Assembly: GCA_024640365.1 (NCBI GenBank) | Contig: JAHEFE010000001.1 | Location: 118,348-182,347 of the forward strand | Source of the DNA: Woeseiaceae bacterium | GTDB taxonomy: Bacteria > Pseudomonadota > Gammaproteobacteria > Steroidobacterales > Woeseiaceae | Reading direction: 5' to 3' | Length of the DNA stretch: 64,000 bases | In this document: piece after piece, positions 1 to 8,678 of the stretch | Numbering within the stretch: position 1 is the stretch's first letter | Layout of the letters: every line of letters starts with the position of its first letter | Notes under the pieces: model-generated | Seen by the model: only the letters and a program-made list of their open reading frames with translations | Told to the model about the DNA's origin: nothing | Database searches by the model: none | Translations under genes and position numbers: made by a program

Positions 1-1
1 A

Positions 2-601
2 CTAGGTGACAAGCGCGTTCACGATATTGGTAATTATATCGTGCGCGGCAAAGTGTGGGATGCATTCGAGTCCGATTCTCAGCCAGTTTTGCTCATCGAC
101 GAAATTGACAAAGCGGACATCGAGTTTCCGAATGATTTGTTGCGCGAGCTTGATCGCATGGAGTTCTTCGTTTACGAAACCAAGCAGTTGGTTACGGCAG
201 TCCATCGGCCGATCATTATTATTACCAGCAACAATGAAAAGGAATTACCGGATGCGTTTTTACGCCGCTGTTTTTTCCATTACATCAAATTCCCTGACAA
301 GAATACGATGGAGAAAATCATTGCTGTCCATTTTCCGGAATTGAAGAAAAATCTTCTGCGGGAAGCGTTAGAGGCTTTTTATAAAGTCAGAGATACCCCT
401 GGCTTGAAGAAAAAACCTTCAACGTCCGAGCTGCTTGACTGGATCAAGTTACTACTTGCTGAGGATATTTCTCCCGAGACTTTGCGTTCCGAAGATACGC
501 GCAAGACCATACCGCCGCTCTACGGTGCGTTGCTGAAGAATGAGCAGGACGTCCATTTGTTTGAGCAGCTGGTATTTTTGGATCGGCGTAATCGGCAGTA
601 G
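2..601 (+). CDS. MoxR-family AAA+ ATPase (C-terminal part)
   Basis: The gene enters the window from the left already in frame at base 2, so only about the last 199 residues are visible. They hold the Walker B element (LLIDEIDKAD), a sensor-1 stretch (IIIITSNNEKELPDAFLRRC) with the arginine pair that follows it in MoxR proteins, and the helical lid. The Walker A motif must lie upstream. MoxR ATPases act as chaperones that work with VWA-domain proteins to mature or insert cofactors in partner complexes. The VWA gene starts 5 bases after this stop, so the two are almost certainly co-transcribed. The client is not visible here. Confidence 0.9.
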   Translation, partial: LGDKRVHDIGNYIVRGKVWDAFESDSQPVLLIDEIDKADIEFPNDLLRELDRMEFFVYETKQLVTAVHRPIIIITSNNEKELPDAFLRRCFFHYIKFPDKNTMEKIIAVHFPELKKNLLREALEAFYKVRDTPGLKKKPSTSELLDWIKLLLAEDISPETLRSEDTRKTIPPLYGALLKNEQDVHLFEQLVFLDRRNRQ

Positions 602-606
602 AAATT

Positions 607-1782
607 ATGCTTACCAAATTCTTCTTCATGCTGCGTAAAGGTGGTTTGAAAACGTCGATCACCGAACTACTGACGTTGCTGGAAGCGATGAAGAGTGGTC
701 TCGCAGGTCACAGTATCGATAATTTCTATTATCTAAGTCGAACCTGCCTGGTTAAGGACGAAGCGCATTTTGATCGCTTTGACCGTATATTTGGCGCCCA
801 TTTTAAGGGTATCGAGGAAGCGCTAGGTGCGCTCGAAGCTGAAATTCCGGATGAGTGGTTACGGCGTCAGGCAGAGCTCTACCTGAGTGAAGAGGAACGC
901 AAGAAAATTGAATCCATGGGCGGTTTTGAAGCTCTGATGAAAGCCCTCCAGGAGCGGCTTAAAGAGCAGGATGAGCGTCACGAGGGCGGTAATAAATGGA
1001 TAGGTACGGCAGGCACGTCGCCCTTCGGCGCTTATGGATATAACCCTGAGGGCGTGCGGATAGGTCAACAAGGATCGGGACATCGCCGCGCCGTAAAAGT
1101 GTGGGACCAGCGGGAATACCGCAATCTGGATGATTCCATCGAATTAGGCACTCGTAACATCAAACTCGCTTTGCGCAAACTGCGAAAATTTGCGCGCGAG
1201 GGCGCAGCAGATCAGCTGGACCTCGATCAGACTATCGATAAGACGGCGCGTAACGCCGGGTTGCTTGACATTCAAATGGTGCCTGAGCGACATAATGCCG
1301 TTAAGGTTTTGTTATGCCTCGATATAGGCGGATCAATGGATGATCATGTACGGATATGCGAGGAAATGTTCTCGGCTGCTCGTACTGAGTTCAAGCATCT
1401 GGAATATTTTTATTTTCACAATTTCATTTATGAAAGCATGTGGAAGGATAACCGGCGGCGTCATGCGGAACGCATCGCGACGACCGAGATTCTTCATAAG
1501 TACGGCCAGGACTACAAACTGGTTTTCGTTGGCGATGCAACGATGAGTCCCTACGAAATTGTGTATGCAGGCGGCAGCGTTGAACATTGGAATGACGAGC
1601 CAGGCGCGGTCTGGATCAAGCGGCTACTCGATGTGTTTCCCAAGGCGATCTGGATCAACCCGGAGCCGCAGCAACGGTGGGATTACACGCCGTCGGTTAA
1701 ATTAACCCGAGAATTAATGGATGATCGCATGTTCCCATTGACGATCCACGGCCTTGATGCCGGGATCAAACGGCTGAATTAG
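607..1782 (+). CDS. VWA domain protein, CoxE-like partner of the MoxR ATPase
   Basis: A 391-residue protein. The N-terminal half is helical and charged. The C-terminal half is a von Willebrand A domain with a metal-site motif DIGGSM at residues 239-244, the DxGxS variant usual in the CoxE/YeaD-like families linked to MoxR. No signal peptide or membrane segment is seen, so it is probably cytoplasmic. It follows the AAA ATPase gene by 5 bases, and MoxR-VWA pairs are a recurrent chaperone unit. It converges on the peroxiredoxin gene, with 13 bases between the stops. The family assignment is firm; the substrate complex is unknown. Confidence 0.88.
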   Translation: MLTKFFFMLRKGGLKTSITELLTLLEAMKSGLAGHSIDNFYYLSRTCLVKDEAHFDRFDRIFGAHFKGIEEALGALEAEIPDEWLRRQAELYLSEEERKKIESMGGFEALMKALQERLKEQDERHEGGNKWIGTAGTSPFGAYGYNPEGVRIGQQGSGHRRAVKVWDQREYRNLDDSIELGTRNIKLALRKLRKFAREGAADQLDLDQTIDKTARNAGLLDIQMVPERHNAVKVLLCLDIGGSMDDHVRICEEMFSAARTEFKHLEYFYFHNFIYESMWKDNRRRHAERIATTEILHKYGQDYKLVFVGDATMSPYEIVYAGGSVEHWNDEPGAVWIKRLLDVFPKAIWINPEPQQRWDYTPSVKLTRELMDDRMFPLTIHGLDAGIKRLN

Positions 1783-1795
1783 TCCTAATTCTGGT

Positions 1796-2335
1796 TCAGG
1801 GAGCCTTTGCTGCGAGGCGTTCGAGGTCAGCCAATACCTCTTCTGAATGTGATTTTGGGCTAACCTTCGGGTAGTGGCGTGCGATACGTCCTTCAGGATC
1901 GATCAAAAACGTTTCGCGCTTTGCATAGCTCATGCCGACCATTTTTCCGAGGACGCCGTAGGCTGTAGCGACTTTTTGCCCGGTGTCTGCAAGTAACGGA
2001 AACGGCAGGCTGTATTTTTCGGCGAAGTCTTTGTGTGAACTTTCATCATCCAGACTAATGCCAACAATCTGGCTGTTGAGTTTTTTGAAAGCAAATATAT
2101 TGTCGCGGAACTCGCAGGCTTCCGTGGTGCAGCCTGGTGTGTCATCTTTTGGGTAAAAATAAAGCACCAGCCACTTTCCGCGATAATCAGCCAGTTCATG
2201 CGCATTGCCACTCTGGTCCTGCAGATTAAAATTTGGCGCCATATCTCCGTCACTGACGGCGGCAGCCACTGCCGTACCGGCTACAATGGTCAGGATCAGC
2301 GATAGAGTGGACATGAGCAATCTGGATCGGAGCAT
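1796..2335 (-). CDS. Bcp/PrxQ-type peroxiredoxin with signal peptide
   Basis: A thiol peroxidase of the AhpC-TSA superfamily that reduces hydroperoxides. The peroxidatic cysteine is C69 in the motif TPGCTTEAC, with a second cysteine at C74 as in E. coli Bcp, so an atypical 2-Cys mechanism is likely. Unlike cytoplasmic Bcp (about 156 residues), this 179-residue protein opens with a hydrophobic stretch (about residues 6-27, ending AVAAA), which looks like a Sec signal peptide and suggests a periplasmic enzyme. A second ATG at codon 8 would still leave a signal-like start. It is divergent from the patatin gene. Confidence 0.87.
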   Translation of the reverse strand: MLRSRLLMSTLSLILTIVAGTAVAAAVSDGDMAPNFNLQDQSGNAHELADYRGKWLVLYFYPKDDTPGCTTEACEFRDNIFAFKKLNSQIVGISLDDESSHKDFAEKYSLPFPLLADTGQKVATAYGVLGKMVGMSYAKRETFLIDPEGRIARHYPKVSPKSHSEEVLADLERLAAKAP

Positions 2336-2425
2336 TTTGGTATCCTTAAATCAGTTAAGCGCTAAAATGCGGCTGAACAGTAACTATATCCTGTTCCTAA
2401 TAAATCTGCCTTAAACGAATAACCG

Positions 2426-3652
2426 ATGACGGATAACACTCAACGAGCGAAAACGGGTCTGGTATTGCCAGGTGGCGGTGCCCGCTGCGCATTTCAGGCG
2501 GGTGTGCTCAAAGCAATGGCGGATATGCTCCCGAGGAATTGCTGCAATCCGTTCCCGATCATCAGTGGGACGTCGGCAGGCGCTATCAATGCGACGGTCC
2601 TTGCCAGCAACGCGCGGCGCTTTCATCGGGCAGTCGCTGAGCTGGACCACGTGTGGGGAAATTTTCACAGCGGTGCTGTGTTTCGCGCTGACAGTTGGAC
2701 GATGTTTAAGAGCAGCGTGCACTGGATGGCTGCTTTGGTACTTGGCGGTAACTTCGTCGGCATGCCGATATCTTTGTTGAATAATGCCCCATTGCGGGCT
2801 CTCCTGAGCCGCAATATTCGTTTTCCAAGGATTCAGGCGAACATTGACGGGGGCATTCTGGACGCGCTGGCGATCACAGCTGCGAGCTACAATTCAGCCT
2901 GCTCATCTACGTTTTTCCAGGCAACTCCAGGGGATAGGGGCTGGACGAGGACTCGCCGAGTTGGCCTGCGTGAAACGATTAATCTCGATCACCTAATGGG
3001 CAGCATTGCGGTACCGCTGGTGTTTCCACCGGTGCAAATTGATGGTCAGTATTATGGGGATGGGGCAATGCGGCATGCGACTCCGTTGAGTCCTGCCGTC
3101 CATCTGGGCGCTGATCGTATTCTTATCATTTCAATACGTGATGAGCAGGGCGATAGCCCCGTAATCAGTGATAAACCACTGACGCCTCCCGGGATAGCAC
3201 AAATTGCCGGTTACATGCTCGATACTCTTTTCATGGATGGTTTGTACTCTGATCTGGAACGAATTACCCGGATTAACCAGATGCTTGACTCAGTTGCCGA
3301 CGAACATAAAACCGGAATCCTCGAGCACATGCGGCCCATCGATACGATGGTTGTTGTGCCTAGCCAGGACTTGCGACTCATCGCGCAAAAATACAGAAAG
3401 GAAATGCCAATGCCGGTGCGCTTGTTGTTACGCGGGGTGGCAGGACGCAAAGGCAGTGAACAGCGATTATTGAGCTTTCTGTTGTTCGAAAAGGCGTATA
3501 CGCGCGAATTGATCAATCTCGGTTACAAGGATGCTATGGCGATAAAAGACCAGTTAATGGACTTTGTTATGGGTAAAGATGTACCAAGATTGTTTGCCCC
3601 GAGTTGGGTCAAGAAAGATTTACTGCGTATCCATCCGGAAACTTCGGCCTAA
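2426..3652 (+). CDS. Patatin-like phospholipase
   Basis: A 408-residue protein of the patatin family (Ser-Asp dyad lipid acyl hydrolases). The glycine-rich oxyanion loop is GGGARCAF at residues 16-23. The nucleophile elbow is GTSAG with Ser50. The catalytic Asp212 sits in YGDGAMRH. A C-terminal extension of about 150 residues follows the domain. No signal peptide is seen, so it is likely a cytosolic or membrane-associated esterase or phospholipase. The stop overlaps the convergent mgtE stop by 4 bases. The natural substrate cannot be read from the sequence. Confidence 0.87.
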   Translation: MTDNTQRAKTGLVLPGGGARCAFQAGVLKAMADMLPRNCCNPFPIISGTSAGAINATVLASNARRFHRAVAELDHVWGNFHSGAVFRADSWTMFKSSVHWMAALVLGGNFVGMPISLLNNAPLRALLSRNIRFPRIQANIDGGILDALAITAASYNSACSSTFFQATPGDRGWTRTRRVGLRETINLDHLMGSIAVPLVFPPVQIDGQYYGDGAMRHATPLSPAVHLGADRILIISIRDEQGDSPVISDKPLTPPGIAQIAGYMLDTLFMDGLYSDLERITRINQMLDSVADEHKTGILEHMRPIDTMVVVPSQDLRLIAQKYRKEMPMPVRLLLRGVAGRKGSEQRLLSFLLFEKAYTRELINLGYKDAMAIKDQLMDFVMGKDVPRLFAPSWVKKDLLRIHPETSA

Positions 3653-4998
3653 ACGAGAAAGGCCGCACCTAGACCGAGAAAGGTCATATAGCCAACGACG
3701 TCAGTGATAGTAGTAAGTACAACTCCGCCAGCGATGGCCGGGTCTATGTGCATTCTTTTTAAAGTCAGGGGAACCATGAACCCGGCGCCTGCCGCTGCTA
3801 TCATGTTGATGCTCAGTGCTGAGGCGATAACGGCACCCAGACGCCAGTCGCCAAACCAGAGCATCGTTATAATTGCGACGACCAAAGCCCAGCCGAATCC
3901 ATTGAGTACTCCCACGAGCAGTTCCTTGTAAAGAATTCGACGTGCGTTGGATGTATCTACTTGGCCGAGCGCCATTGCACGGGTGATTATGGTTAAAGAT
4001 TGGGTGCCGGCGACACCACCCATGCTAGGTACCACGGGCATTAAAACTGCGAGCAGTACAATGCGGTCTACCGTGGTCTGAAACAGGTCGACAACCGAAG
4101 CCGCCAGAAAAGCAGTAGCCAGATTTATCCCGAGCCAGATCGCCCTACGCTTGGCACTGGTTATTGCCGGTGCGAACATATCATCGTCTTCGTCGAGGCC
4201 TGCAGCGCTCATGAGTGAGTGTTCGGCTTGCTCGCGTAAAACGTCGACAACGTCATCGACTGTGATACGGCCTAGAAGGCGGTTCGCTTCATTGACTACC
4301 GGTGCCGAAAACAAATCTCTGTTTTCGAATACGCGAACAACTTCTTCGGATGGCATATGCACATTAATAGGTTGCACGTCCGAGCTCATGATCTCTGCGA
4401 CAGTCTCGCTGGTATCACTGGTCAGCAAACGCGAGACATAGAAAGCCCCGAGGTACTGGTCGCTGCGATCGACAACGAAAATGGTGTCGGTGTGATCCGG
4501 CATTTCGGAATGAGCACGAAGATATCGCAGCACTACTTCAAGAGTTACGTCCGGACGTACCGTAATGGTGTCCGTGTTCATCAAGCCACCAGCACTGTCT
4601 TCGTCGAAGGACAGTACCTGGCGCAGGCGTTCCCTGTCTTGCAGATCGAGCGAATGAATAACTTGCTGGGTCAGAGCCTCGGGAAGGTCAGCCACAAGGT
4701 CAGCAAGGTCGTCGAGAGCCATGCCTTCTGTTGCGGCAACCAGTTCTTCAGCTTCCATTCCCCGGATAAGGCCATGGCGGACTTCGTCCGCGACCTCGAC
4801 CAGAACGTCACCTTCTATATCGGCCGGGATCATTTCCCAGACGATCGCGCGTTCGCTGAGCGGCATTGATTCGAGCAGGCGCGCGAGTTCGGTGCCGCTG
4901 AGGTTACCGATCAGTCGCTGTGCAGAGCGCATCTTGCCTTCGTCGAGCTTCTCGCGAAGCCGCTGCATCATAGTTGGGGTAGGGTCGTTGTTATCCAT
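3649..4998 (-). CDS. mgtE: Magnesium transporter MgtE
   Basis: A 449-residue protein, the normal MgtE length. It has the N-terminal superhelical Mg-sensing domain (residues about 1-130), a pair of CBS domains (about 130-260, including the SAGGLMNTD entry motif) and five C-terminal membrane helices carrying the family motif PVVPSMGGVAGTQ. It mediates gated Mg2+ uptake at the inner membrane. It lies 171 bases downstream of rapZ on the same strand, where E. coli has npr. It overlaps the convergent patatin gene by 4 bases. No Mg riboswitch was recognised upstream. Confidence 0.93.
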   Translation of the reverse strand: MDNNDPTPTMMQRLREKLDEGKMRSAQRLIGNLSGTELARLLESMPLSERAIVWEMIPADIEGDVLVEVADEVRHGLIRGMEAEELVAATEGMALDDLADLVADLPEALTQQVIHSLDLQDRERLRQVLSFDEDSAGGLMNTDTITVRPDVTLEVVLRYLRAHSEMPDHTDTIFVVDRSDQYLGAFYVSRLLTSDTSETVAEIMSSDVQPINVHMPSEEVVRVFENRDLFSAPVVNEANRLLGRITVDDVVDVLREQAEHSLMSAAGLDEDDDMFAPAITSAKRRAIWLGINLATAFLAASVVDLFQTTVDRIVLLAVLMPVVPSMGGVAGTQSLTIITRAMALGQVDTSNARRILYKELLVGVLNGFGWALVVAIITMLWFGDWRLGAVIASALSINMIAAAGAGFMVPLTLKRMHIDPAIAGGVVLTTITDVVGYMTFLGLGAAFLV

Positions 4999-5169
4999 CT
5001 CTAGCTTATGCCAAGGTCAATTTGAAGCACCGGGTTGGTCGCAGGCTGAGACGCATCAGGACGGTCGTTCTTTTTGACTGTCCGTTGGCACCGCAGTTGA
5101 TTCACAGTGTAACTTTGTTGCAAACGCAAAGCACGATGTGCTGATTTCGGATGGGTAATCGGGCGCAGG

Positions 5170-6066
5170 TTAGTCGGACGACATAGGGTTGTGACCGGCG
5201 TCTATTTCTTTGTGGCGAGTAATTACCGGATCGTGAACCTTGCGCAATGCTTCCGCGAGCTTGTCCACCATACAAACTGACCGGTGCTGCCCCCCCGTAC
5301 AGCCTATGGCTACGGTCAGGTAACTGCGGTTAAAACCGATATAGCTGGGTATCCAGCGCGCGAAAAAATCCCGGATATCTTCATACATAGTCTGAAAATC
5401 AAGTTGCTCGTTCAGAAATTCGATCACCTCAGGGTCCAGTCCGGTCTTGGCGCGCAAGTCTGGAACCCAATAAGGGTTTGGCAGGCATCGAAGATCAAAG
5501 ACAAAATCGGCATCGGCAGGGATGCCGTGCTTGAATCCAAATGATTCGATGAGTACGGATAATTTATTGTTCCGGCGGCGGTCCACGCGCTCCCGGATCG
5601 CATCACCCAGTTCGTAAACACTGGTGCGGGATGTATCCAGTATCAAGTCGGCGGCGTCTATGATTTCCCCAAGCAACCGGCGCTCACTTTCAATAGCCGC
5701 CCTCAGGGCGCCACCTTGAGCCGCCAACGGGTGCCGCCGCCTCGATTCGCTATAGCGCTTTAAGAGAATGTCATCGCTTGCTTGAAGAAAAAGCAGCTCG
5801 GCCTGAATACCACCATCTCGCAGTTCATTGATCAAAGACGGTAGCGTCTCAAGATCGCGTTTTCGATTACGGGCGTCCACGCCTATAGCTACGCGTGTTG
5901 CAGATCCGTCATCGGGTCTCTGAATTTCGGCTAATAATGACTTGATGAGGGCCGCAGGCATATTGTCGATACAATAGTAACCAAGATCTTCGAGCACATT
6001 CAGAGCAACGGTCTTTCCTGACCCTGACAGCCCACTTACAACGATGAGTCTGGTCTTTTCATTCAC
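5170..6066 (-). CDS. rapZ: RNase adapter / nucleotide-binding protein RapZ
   Basis: A 298-residue protein of the YvcJ/RapZ family (E. coli RapZ has 284). The P-loop is GLSGSGKT at residues 12-19, followed by DNMP. The C-terminal domain keeps IGCTGGQHRSV, which in E. coli RapZ belongs to the region that binds GlcNAc6P and GlmZ sRNA. In E. coli it directs RNase E cleavage of GlmZ and so tunes glmS and amino-sugar supply. It follows ptsN by 61 bases on the same strand, the usual neighbourhood. Whether GlmZ/GlmY exist in this organism cannot be judged here. Confidence 0.93.
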   Translation of the reverse strand: MNEKTRLIVVSGLSGSGKTVALNVLEDLGYYCIDNMPAALIKSLLAEIQRPDDGSATRVAIGVDARNRKRDLETLPSLINELRDGGIQAELLFLQASDDILLKRYSESRRRHPLAAQGGALRAAIESERRLLGEIIDAADLILDTSRTSVYELGDAIRERVDRRRNNKLSVLIESFGFKHGIPADADFVFDLRCLPNPYWVPDLRAKTGLDPEVIEFLNEQLDFQTMYEDIRDFFARWIPSYIGFNRSYLTVAIGCTGGQHRSVCMVDKLAEALRKVHDPVITRHKEIDAGHNPMSSD

Positions 6067-6127
6067 TCTGAACTTCTCCCTAACCGGTGGCTATTAGTGC
6101 CAGTTCAATCATCACGGTCAAACTTTT

Positions 6128-6613
6128 TCAGGTGGATTCACCTTCGACTCGAGGTTGAGCCGCGAGAGCTTGCTGCAGCATCTTGTATAATGCTGTACTG
6201 CTATTGGTCTTGCGTAACGATAATGCTAACGAATGGTTGTCGAGAATTGCGGTAACGTCATCCAGCTCGGAACAATGATGCTCAGCAAGATCCTGCGGCA
6301 CAATTAGTCCAAAAATCAGATCAACCGGCTCCCCATCGGGAGAATCAAAGTCTATTGGTGAGAGCAGTTTCATGAATGCTCCAACGGTCTGTTGCAAGCC
6401 ATCCGAGCGGCAACGAGGAAACCCTATACCATCATCAACGCCTGTGGTGCCGAGCCGCTCTCTGTTAATTAATGCGGAAAAAATTTCTTCCTGGACCAAC
6501 CCAGGAGCCGAACGCACCAATAGCTCACTGAGAATTTCGAGGCAGTGTTTTTTGCTGCGAGCCTGTGCATTGCATAGCACGCTTTCAGGCTTGATAAGTA
6601 ATTCAAGGTTCAT
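6128..6613 (-). CDS. ptsN: PtsN, nitrogen-PTS EIIA, with active-site His replaced by Arg
   Basis: A 161-residue EIIA-Ntr (PTS_EIIA type 2). The start at 6613 gives MNLELLIKPE as in the family; an in-frame ATG 10 codons earlier adds unrelated sequence. The family scaffold is clear: RERLGTTGVDDGIG, then PVDLIFGLIVP. The phospho-accepting histidine, normally in IPHGK, reads FPRCR here: residue 67 is Arg, codon CGT at 6415-6413, one transition from CAT. PtsN normally takes phosphate from NPr and, according to phosphorylation state, controls K+ transport and other targets. This copy could act only as an unphosphorylated regulator, unless the base is an error. It sits between hpf and rapZ. Confidence 0.9.
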   Translation of the reverse strand: MNLELLIKPESVLCNAQARSKKHCLEILSELLVRSAPGLVQEEIFSALINRERLGTTGVDDGIGFPRCRSDGLQQTVGAFMKLLSPIDFDSPDGEPVDLIFGLIVPQDLAEHHCSELDDVTAILDNHSLALSLRKTNSSTALYKMLQQALAAQPRVEGEST

Positions 6614-6644
6614 GATTATTTGTTTGCTTCTGCTGCCAGGCAAG

Positions 6645-6681
6645 GAAAATACGCCTGCCGATATTCAACGGCAGGCGTATA
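6645..6681 (-). terminator. Hairpin terminator/attenuator between hpf and ptsN
   Basis: A perfect 12-bp inverted repeat, ATACGCCTGCCG / CGGCAGGCGTAT with an 8-base loop, starts just after the hpf stop. Read on the minus strand it is followed by TTTTCC, a short U-run. This fits an intrinsic terminator or partial attenuator that separates hpf (and rpoN upstream) from ptsN-rapZ. Confidence 0.72.
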
Positions 6682-6695
6682 GACAAAAGGCTAGC

Positions 6696-7016
6696 CTATT
6701 CGATAAGTCTTTTGTTTGCGTTCCTGGCATGATGATTTAACATTTTTTCTTTATATTTCTTTACTTGTCTGTCGAGCTTGTCGGCTAAGACGTCGATTGC
6801 AGCATACATATCTTCTTCAGTGGCGTCAGCGTAAAGCTGACCGCCGTTAACGCTAACTGTTGCTTCGGCCTTGTGGCGTAATTTTTCAACCGTAAGAATG
6901 CAGTGCACTCCTGATACCTGGTCAAAATGTCGCTCGAGTCTTTCGATTTTATTTTCTACGTAGTCTCGCAGTGGTTCCGTTATTTCAACGTGGTGGCCGG
7001 TCACATCCAATTGCAT
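6696..7016 (-). CDS. hpf: Short ribosome hibernation promoting factor HPF
   Basis: A 106-residue protein matching short HPF/YfiA: MQLDVTGHHVEITEPLRDYV at the start, then the basic helix LADKLDRQVKKYKEKM. It lacks the C-terminal dimerisation domain of long HPF, so it should act like E. coli HPF, with a partner such as RMF in 100S ribosome formation. The ribosome site CTGGAGG lies 5 bases before the ATG. It stands directly downstream of rpoN, as in E. coli. The leader holds a 7-bp hairpin (CTGGTTA/TAACCAG) just upstream of the ribosome site. A strong hairpin follows the gene. Confidence 0.93.
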   Translation of the reverse strand: MQLDVTGHHVEITEPLRDYVENKIERLERHFDQVSGVHCILTVEKLRHKAEATVSVNGGQLYADATEEDMYAAIDVLADKLDRQVKKYKEKMLNHHARNANKRLIE

Positions 7017-7166
7017 AATTTCCTCCAGTTCGTACCTGGTTAACGAGTAACCAGTCAGGTCTGTATCCTTGATTTAAACTGGTGGATCGAAACTCGATAC
7101 AGGCGTCGAAAACGCTTTGCTGTCGGCCTCTTTCCCCCGTCTATCTCAAGGTCTAGCTTACTTCAT

Positions 7167-8558
7167 TTACTTCACTTTGCGCTCACTCGATGACGGTATT
7201 TTTAACGCCTCTCTGTACTTGGCTATTGTCCGCCGGGCAACGGTTATCCCGTCATCGCCAAGCATTTTCATAATCTTGTTGTCACTCAGCGGCTTAGCAG
7301 GGTTTTCGGCACCAATCATTTTGCGAATCTTGGCGCGTACCGATGTGGATGACAGGTCGTCGCCCTCTGAATTAGCAAGGTGGCTTGAGAAGAAATACTT
7401 GAATTCAAATATTCCGCGGGGTGTATGCATGTATTTGTTTGTAGTTACCCGAGATATCGTAGATTCATGCATGCCAACTGCTTCCGCTATGTCGCGCAAC
7501 ACCATTGGCTTCATGGCTTCCTCGCCCTTGTCGAGAAATTCAGTCTGGCGACTGACGATATTGCTGGCAACCTTGAGCAGTGTTTCATTGCGAATTTCGA
7601 GGCTGCGCACCAGCCAGCGTGCTTCCTGTAGCTGATTCTTAAGGACCGCGTGATCGGTGTTGCCGCGCAGCAATCTCGCGTACTCCTGATTCACCGAAAG
7701 GCGGGGGATGCCGGAGCCACTGATCTCAACCTGCCAACGATCATCTACGCGCCGCACAAAAACATCAGGAACCACATATTCGGTCGAGTTTACGCTGATT
7801 GATAGTCCGGGTTTGGGGTTGCAGCCGCGCACCAGGGCCAGCGCCAGGTTGAGGTTATCTTCCGATGTGTGGTGTTTGCGGCGCAGACTGGCCAAGTCAT
7901 GGTCGGCGACCATATCCAGACTGTCTTCTGCGATAGCCACTGCCAGCTCCAATGCCGGCGTGTCGGCCTGCAGTTGTCGCAATTGCAAAACGATACACTC
8001 TGCCGCGCTTCGGGCTCCAATCCCGGCGGGGTCGAATGCCTGTACTTTTTTAAGCGTTTGCTCAACTTCAGTAAGCGTTACCGACGTTTCTTCCGCAAGA
8101 CTTTCCTGAATTTCCTGCACTGATGCTGTGAGGTAGCCAATATCATTAATAGCATCGACCAGTGCCTCGCCGATAACGGTTTCGCGCGGCGTAAAATTTT
8201 CTAACTCGAGCTGCCAAAGCAAGTGTTCGCGTAAAGATTCGCCGCTGTGATCGGCATATTCGATGTCGGGAAAACCGCTGTCTGACCACTCAGTTTCCTG
8301 ACCGCGCTCCATCGCTGTTTCCGTCCAGGTGTCCTCTGGGCTAAGTACGTCGACCTCTCCATCATCCTCCGATTCTGGTTGCGTCGTCGGGACATCGCTT
8401 ACGTCTTCGGCCTGCAACATTATGTTTTCCTCAAGCGCTTCTTGAATCTGTGCGCTGAGGTCGAGAACCGGTAATTGCAACAAGCGAATAGCTTGCTGCA
8501 ACTGTGGTGTCATCGACAGGGTTTGCCCAATTCTGAGTTGCAGTGACGTTTTCATCAT
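7167..8558 (-). CDS. rpoN: RNA polymerase sigma-54 factor RpoN
   Basis: A 463-residue sigma-54. Region I is Gln/Leu rich (LRIGQTLSMTPQLQQAIRLL) and contacts activators. An acidic region II covers about residues 50-100. The core-binding domain and the HTH follow. The C-terminal RpoN box reads ARRTIAKYREAL and recognises the -24 element. It directs polymerase to -24/-12 promoters, and one such promoter lies in this window at the major pilin gene (55808-55825) with its activator PilR. It is downstream of lptB by 120 bases and upstream of hpf, the standard order. A second ATG at codon 2 is equally possible as start. Confidence 0.96.
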   Translation of the reverse strand: MMKTSLQLRIGQTLSMTPQLQQAIRLLQLPVLDLSAQIQEALEENIMLQAEDVSDVPTTQPESEDDGEVDVLSPEDTWTETAMERGQETEWSDSGFPDIEYADHSGESLREHLLWQLELENFTPRETVIGEALVDAINDIGYLTASVQEIQESLAEETSVTLTEVEQTLKKVQAFDPAGIGARSAAECIVLQLRQLQADTPALELAVAIAEDSLDMVADHDLASLRRKHHTSEDNLNLALALVRGCNPKPGLSISVNSTEYVVPDVFVRRVDDRWQVEISGSGIPRLSVNQEYARLLRGNTDHAVLKNQLQEARWLVRSLEIRNETLLKVASNIVSRQTEFLDKGEEAMKPMVLRDIAEAVGMHESTISRVTTNKYMHTPRGIFEFKYFFSSHLANSEGDDLSSTSVRAKIRKMIGAENPAKPLSDNKIMKMLGDDGITVARRTIAKYREALKIPSSSERKVK

Positions 8559-8678
8559 TATCTACGTGCGTCCGGCAATATTTTCTGGGGGCAGGGCGTC
8601 ACGTCATAAGGCTTGTAGCAGGGAGGACGTTTAGTCTGCAGAGACAGGTCTGCGGGCCATTGGTTTTTACAATATGTA

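Noticed and set aside
4999..5169. An Mg-sensing riboswitch upstream of mgtE
   Set aside because: No M-box or similar conserved segments are present in the 171-base gap.
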